Origin: Paenibacillus puerhi
GTDB taxonomy: Bacteria > Bacillota > Bacilli > Paenibacillales > NBRC-103111
DNA: 64,000 nucleotides
Direction of reading: 5' to 3'
Assembly (NCBI RefSeq): GCF_009846885.1
Contig: NZ_WUWM01000032.1
Span: 1-64,000 of the forward strand
The notes beneath the pieces were generated by a model. It did not search any database. It saw only the letters and a list, made by a program, of their open reading frames with translations, and was not told the origin of the DNA. Below, one piece after another: positions 61,344 through 64,000 of the stretch. The translations under genes were made by a program, and so were the position numbers. Numbering within the stretch: position 1 is the first letter of the stretch; each line of letters begins with the position of its first letter.

Positions 61344-61751
61344 TTATTTGCGATTCATTAAGAACGGGATTAACACCAGTGACAGAATCGCTACTGCATA
61401 ATGCAGCGGATTGGCGACGGTTTCAATGTTCGGTTCCATTGGGTTAGCGGATGTATTAAGCGACATCAGCACAGCCATAAGTAAACTTAGAATTGCATAA
61501 TAGATGACTGCCCGTGAACTCCGCTTACGCAAGAAGCGGAATATAACTGCTCCAATTAAATTGGCGAAAAAGGCCGATAAGGTAATAGAAAATCCGTTTA
61601 ACATCACAAACTCATAGTCGTTGATCGACATAATCACCCATGCCAACAAATTAGCTGCAATTGCAGAAATCACGCCCGCTGCAGAGCCCATAAGCAATGT
61701 TCTTCCTAATGTAATTGTGCTGTTTTGTTGTTGTTGTGTCGCTGTCTGCAT
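61344..61751 (-). CDS. DUF6069-like four-helix membrane protein
   Basis: A 135-residue protein with four helices: an early TLLMGSAAGVISAIAANLLAW, a helix with FSITLSAFFANLIGAVIFRFLRKR, then SLLMAVLMSLNTSANP and a last helix ending in MNRK. This is the pattern of DUF6069, of unknown function. ATG 61751 has AAAGGGGTTATTTGTT upstream. It lies downstream of an Rrf2 gene in the same direction, with three operator-like repeats in the 270-base gap, so it is a regulated target. Confidence 0.75.
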   Translation of the reverse strand: MQTATQQQQNSTITLGRTLLMGSAAGVISAIAANLLAWVIMSINDYEFVMLNGFSITLSAFFANLIGAVIFRFLRKRSSRAVIYYAILSLLMAVLMSLNTSANPMEPNIETVANPLHYAVAILSLVLIPFLMNRK

Positions 61752-61907
61752 AACAAATAACCCCTTTCCCGATCTAGCTCATTTTTGATTCGATACTTGC
61801 TTCTGAAGGATCAAGCGCAAGCCGCGGCAAAGCCTTGAGTAAAGTTACTTTCCTGATGGTGCTGTCCAGAGTAACGATTGCTCCTTTTGCAAAGTACTCC
61901 CTCCTTA

Positions 61908-61996
61908 ACTGTGCGTTATTAAATCACAGTAAAAATCAAAAAAATGTGATATTTCAAATCACAGTATACTCCATAACTGTGACGTTGTAAATCACA
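61908..61996 (-). promoter_or_regulatory. Promoter of the DUF6069 gene with three Rrf2-type operators
   Basis: On the minus strand: TTACAA (61990-61985), 16-base spacer, TATACT (61968-61963). Three inverted repeats with CTGTG/TGTGA and TCACA halves lie at 61908-61930, 61945-61963 and 61978-61996, with centres about 35 and 33 bases apart. One covers the -35, one the start of transcription, one lies downstream. The Rrf2 protein coded next door is the probable binder. Confidence 0.65.
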
Positions 61997-62024
61997 ATTA
62001 AAACTTTTCCTAATTGGCGCTGAA

Positions 62025-62471
62025 TTATTTTTCCTGATTGATCTTAAGAATCAGATCAGCAATCGTATGCCGCTCCAGTACTTGAATGAGCTGCCGCTCC
62101 GATTCATTGATGATCTCGGTGAACATTTCTCGTGCTTCCTGGGCAAAAGGACCGTCTTTTGTTGTGTCCAGCAGGCCTGTATACAATGGCTCTACCATCT
62201 GAATCGCCCGGTATACATCGGCAAACGAAATATCCTCAGGCTTCCGGCTTAGTGCATAGCCGCCATCCCGACCTTCTCTTGCCTCGACGATTCCCGCCTT
62301 GACCAAGCGGGAAAGAACACGGCGTGTTAATGTAGCCTCACTGCAGACATTTTCAGCAATTTCGTTGCTGGCACAGTGCTCCTTTTGTTGTCCGGACATA
62401 AACACGAGCGATTGAAGCGCGAAGCCCAGCCACTTTGGCGTTGCCGTTGGCGTATACTTTTCCGGTATCAT
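62025..62471 (-). CDS. Rrf2-family regulator
   Basis: A 148-residue Rrf2 protein. The HTH region NEIAENVCSEATLTRRVLSRLVKAGIVEAREGRDGGYALSRKPEDI is standard, with the GGYxL wing. It has two cysteines but not the three-Cys cluster of the IscR/NsrR iron-sulfur type, so a cluster is unlikely and it may resemble YwnA-like regulators. It is upstream of the DUF6069 gene and probably represses it at the triple operator. No RBS of note (ACTCACC) is visible on the minus strand, where GGTGAG precedes. Confidence 0.8.
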   Translation of the reverse strand: MIPEKYTPTATPKWLGFALQSLVFMSGQQKEHCASNEIAENVCSEATLTRRVLSRLVKAGIVEAREGRDGGYALSRKPEDISFADVYRAIQMVEPLYTGLLDTTKDGPFAQEAREMFTEIINESERQLIQVLERHTIADLILKINQEK

Positions 62472-62500
62472 AAAGCACTCACCTCACTGTTTTCAAGCGA

Positions 62501-62584
62501 GCATTTTGCATAATTCGATTTCACTCATTGTTGGTGACATGCTATGGATAGGATAGACCTTATTGATCTATTTATGCAAAATGC
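62501..62584. repeat. 84-base unit with perfect 13-base inverted ends
   Basis: GCATTTTGCATAA (62501-62513) and TTATGCAAAATGC (62572-62584) are exact inverted repeats. CGA stands directly outside both ends, as a 3-base target duplication would. The size fits a miniature element, or two operator half-sites. Confidence 0.45.
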
Positions 62585-62893
62585 CGAAGTAATTCTATTG
62601 TATCAGCAGATATCCGCTATCGCCACATCTGCATGAACACTGTATCTATATAGACTAATGCTTGAAGAGGTGAAGAAAGCCCTACTACCGCGTTTCCCGA
62701 TGGGCCGGTTCGGTTTTGCCGGTACAGACAGCGCGGAGAACCGTACCACGAATAATGGTAAAGCGGAGTAGTTAATTCTGTGTCCATTATGAATATAATC
62801 ATTCACTTTATTGATTCTTGAGGCAAGTGTTCTGGCACGGCGCAGGACGTCAAAGTCCTGTTGTGTCTTGATGATCCTTATCCTTGTTTTCTT

Positions 62894-62955
62894 CCTGAAA
62901 ATAAAATGACCCCTCGAAAAAGGGGCCTAGATAAGGGTTCACGAGTATGATGTAT
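62894..62955 (-). repeat. Dispersed repeat, copy B (possible terminator of the GNAT gene)
   Basis: Matches 3663-3722. On the minus strand CCCCTTTTTCGAGGGG is followed by TCATTTTATTTTC, which could end the GNAT transcript. Confidence 0.6.
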
Positions 62956-62988
62956 AAAAAAATACCAAGATTATGCTCTTTTATTTAC

Positions 62989-63423
62989 TCACCGCGGTTT
63001 TCTCCATGTCATAACAAATTCTTTTGCAGAGGTTTTCTCATCAATTGATTCATCTGAGACAATAAATCCGTTTTTTTCATAAAATCTGATCGCTCTTTCG
63101 TTTTCTTGATAAACCTGTAGACTCATACTTTCTTTCTGATCTTTTACATAATCCAGAAGTATCTTTCCATATCCCTTGCCTTGCTCATGAGGACTTACAA
63201 ACAAAGCTGCTAAGTAGTCATCAATTAATGATATAAATCCAACCATAATGCCATCCACTTCAAGAACGTGCGACCGAGACATAGGGAGGTAAGTCTCTTT
63301 CATTGCAGTCTGATTTGATTTCCAGTAATCTTCCTGTATGAAATTATGTGCCAACTTTGATCCATCAAACCAGATCTCTATCATCCTGTCTAAATCATTT
63401 TCTGTATATAATCTTATGTTCAT
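62989..63423 (-). CDS. GNAT-family N-acetyltransferase (YjaB-like)
   Basis: A 144-residue GNAT: MNIRLYTENDLDRMIEIW start, FVSPHEQGKGYGKILLDYVK acetyl-CoA loop near 78-98 and YQENERAIRFYEKNGF near 107-122, the typical small GNAT. ATG 63423 has GGTGGGG upstream. Substrate unknown; YjaB-type enzymes act on small molecules or peptides. Monocistronic. Confidence 0.8.
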   Translation of the reverse strand: MNIRLYTENDLDRMIEIWFDGSKLAHNFIQEDYWKSNQTAMKETYLPMSRSHVLEVDGIMVGFISLIDDYLAALFVSPHEQGKGYGKILLDYVKDQKESMSLQVYQENERAIRFYEKNGFIVSDESIDEKTSAKEFVMTWRKPR

Positions 63424-63770
63424 CTTTCTACCCCACCATTCTTTCAAAGCTCCTCCAGGATATCTTCTCCGGTTGAAACTTCATAAATTGAATCTTGATC
63501 TAATCCATCAAGCGGCAATTGGTAACCTTCTTCTAATGTATTTATATATTGTGGGCCTGAATTAGATTGGCTCTTAGCGGTATACTTTCTCCTCTGCTAT
63601 CACCTCTAACATATCATAGCACAAGGGTTTGTTTTTTTATGCTAAAACACTCTTTGCCGAAAATGAATTCCAATACGTTTTTTGGTAGGTGCAGTGTAAA
63701 ATAAAGCTTACCAATGTGCGCCCTCTCCTACTCGATTACTACTGTTAACGTTTGTGAAGGTAGTACGCCT
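63424..63770. other. 347-base gap, no confident gene
   Basis: On the minus strand about 45 codons (63470-63600) can be read as a protein-like stretch (GPQYINTLEEG, LPLDGLDQDSIYEV) but there is no start codon in frame. It may be a gene remnant. The rest is AT-rich and holds nothing I recognise. Confidence 0.4.
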
Positions 63771-64000
63771 TTATCGGTCGATCGCATAGTGCAGTTGAAC
63801 GACGCCGCCGCCAAGAGGTCGGCAGTCCAGCAATTGTACAGGCTCAAATCGGTAGTTATCTTTGTTGATTAATAAATTTAACCCTTTACCTTCCATTACA
63901 GGCGCCAGATTAAAAATCACTTCGTCTACAAGTCCTTGTTCTAGAAACGAGTTGTGAATCTCCGCACCACCGCTGATAAGAGCAGTTTGGTGTCCCTTTT
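63771..64000 (-). CDS. RibD C-terminal domain (dihydrofolate-reductase-like) protein, 5' end outside the window
   Basis: The last 76 codons are visible and run off the right edge. GGAEIHNSFLEQGLVDEVIF and APVMEGKGLNLL are the conserved NADPH-binding and strand motifs of RibD_C/dihydrofolate-reductase-like proteins; the end (QLLDCRPLGGGVVQLHYAI) is the usual last strand. It ends with TAA at 63773-63771. Such stand-alone proteins are of unknown substrate, distinct from riboflavin RibD. The full length cannot be judged. Confidence 0.8.
   Translation of the reverse strand, partial: KGHQTALISGGAEIHNSFLEQGLVDEVIFNLAPVMEGKGLNLLINKDNYRFEPVQLLDCRPLGGGVVQLHYAIDR

Larger units (their letters stand above)
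62472..62988. other. 517-base gap with a small inverted-repeat element and a dispersed repeat
   Basis: Contains an 84-base unit with perfect 13-base ends (62501-62584), a CAGGAC/GTCCTG hairpin near 62842-62859 and repeat copy B (62894-62955). Reading frames here have no RBS and no family match. Confidence 0.5.

Noticed and set aside
61774..61905. Protein-like minus-strand frame in the leader of the DUF6069 gene
   Set aside because: It reads plausibly for about 40 codons but has no start codon after the RBS-like AAGGAGGG. It may be a remnant; not supported as a gene.
63470..63600. Minus-strand coding-like stretch before the GNAT gene
   Set aside because: No start codon in frame and an upstream stop; I could not assign a family.
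1..64000. CRISPR arrays, tRNA or rRNA genes, prophage or complete insertion sequences
   Set aside because: No evenly spaced repeats, no tRNA-like cloverleaf with CCA, no rRNA stretches and no transposase or phage structural genes were seen.

Overview
The window looks like a chromosomal segment of an endospore-forming Firmicute of the Paenibacillus/Bacillus type. The pointers are a complete gerA-gerB-gerC germinant-receptor operon, a CotS-like spore kinase, a probable exosporium-type protein, strong purine-rich ribosome binding sites with frequent GTG and TTG starts, and Gram-positive lipoprotein and sugar-ABC transporter architecture. No rRNA, tRNA, CRISPR array, intact insertion sequence or prophage is visible. 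Genus assignment is an inference from gene content.

Layout. 0.2-2.8 kb: a WYL regulator divergent from a partly duplicated GyrI-like/DoxX-like module. 2.9-4.9 kb: an exosporium-like protein and a DUF3626 protein. 5-8.2 kb: a three-gene operon with a small protein, a MoxR-type AAA/VWA ATPase and an XRE regulator fused to a desulfoferrodoxin-like module. 8.3-14.5 kb: CotS-like kinase, a TetX-like monooxygenase with TetR regulator and operator, an alpha/beta hydrolase, and a quinone-reductase-like MDR with MarR regulator. 14.6-19.6 kb: a degenerate ABC/LytTR pair, an ABC exporter with a frameshifted permease, and a SecA paralogue. 19.6-24.8 kb: WYL/DinB, a truncated alkyladenine glycosylase, WYL/PhnB-like VOC, and a glucose/sorbosone-dehydrogenase-like propeller. 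24.9-34.1 kb: a LysR-linked catabolic operon (sulfatase, solute-binding protein, two permeases, polyol-type dehydrogenase, FGGY kinase, ROK kinase), which reads as uptake and breakdown of a sulfated sugar or polyol. 34.2-38.8 kb: a converging AraC-linked operon (ThuA, SDR, aldo/keto reductase, toroid-like protein).

38.9-46 kb: zinc ribbon, AlkD-like repair protein, small membrane proteins, alpha/beta hydrolase, DinB, M20 peptidase, and a LysR/EamA pair. 46-49.8 kb: ger operon. 49.9-53.7 kb: a DUF5808/PH-like membrane protein, remnants of a histidine kinase and a multicopper oxidase, tandem TM2 proteins, and TerC. 53.8-57.4 kb: a CofE-like ligase with LysR, and an AT-rich SEC-C protein. 57.5-64 kb: GNAT remnant and intact GNAT, AAC(3)-type acetyltransferase behind a terminator, alpha/beta hydrolase with WYL regulator, DUF6069 protein with an Rrf2 regulator and three operators, GNAT, and the 3' end of a RibD_C reductase running off the window.

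Much of the segment is built from small regulator-target pairs (four WYL, three LysR, TetR, MarR, Rrf2, AraC) with readable inverted-repeat operators between or in front of them. The most distinctive parts are the HTH-desulfoferrodoxin/AAA-VWA operon, the sulfatase operon whose FGGY kinase lacks the expected catalytic Asp, the paired frameshifts in the ABC/LytTR operon, and the Rrf2 triple operator.
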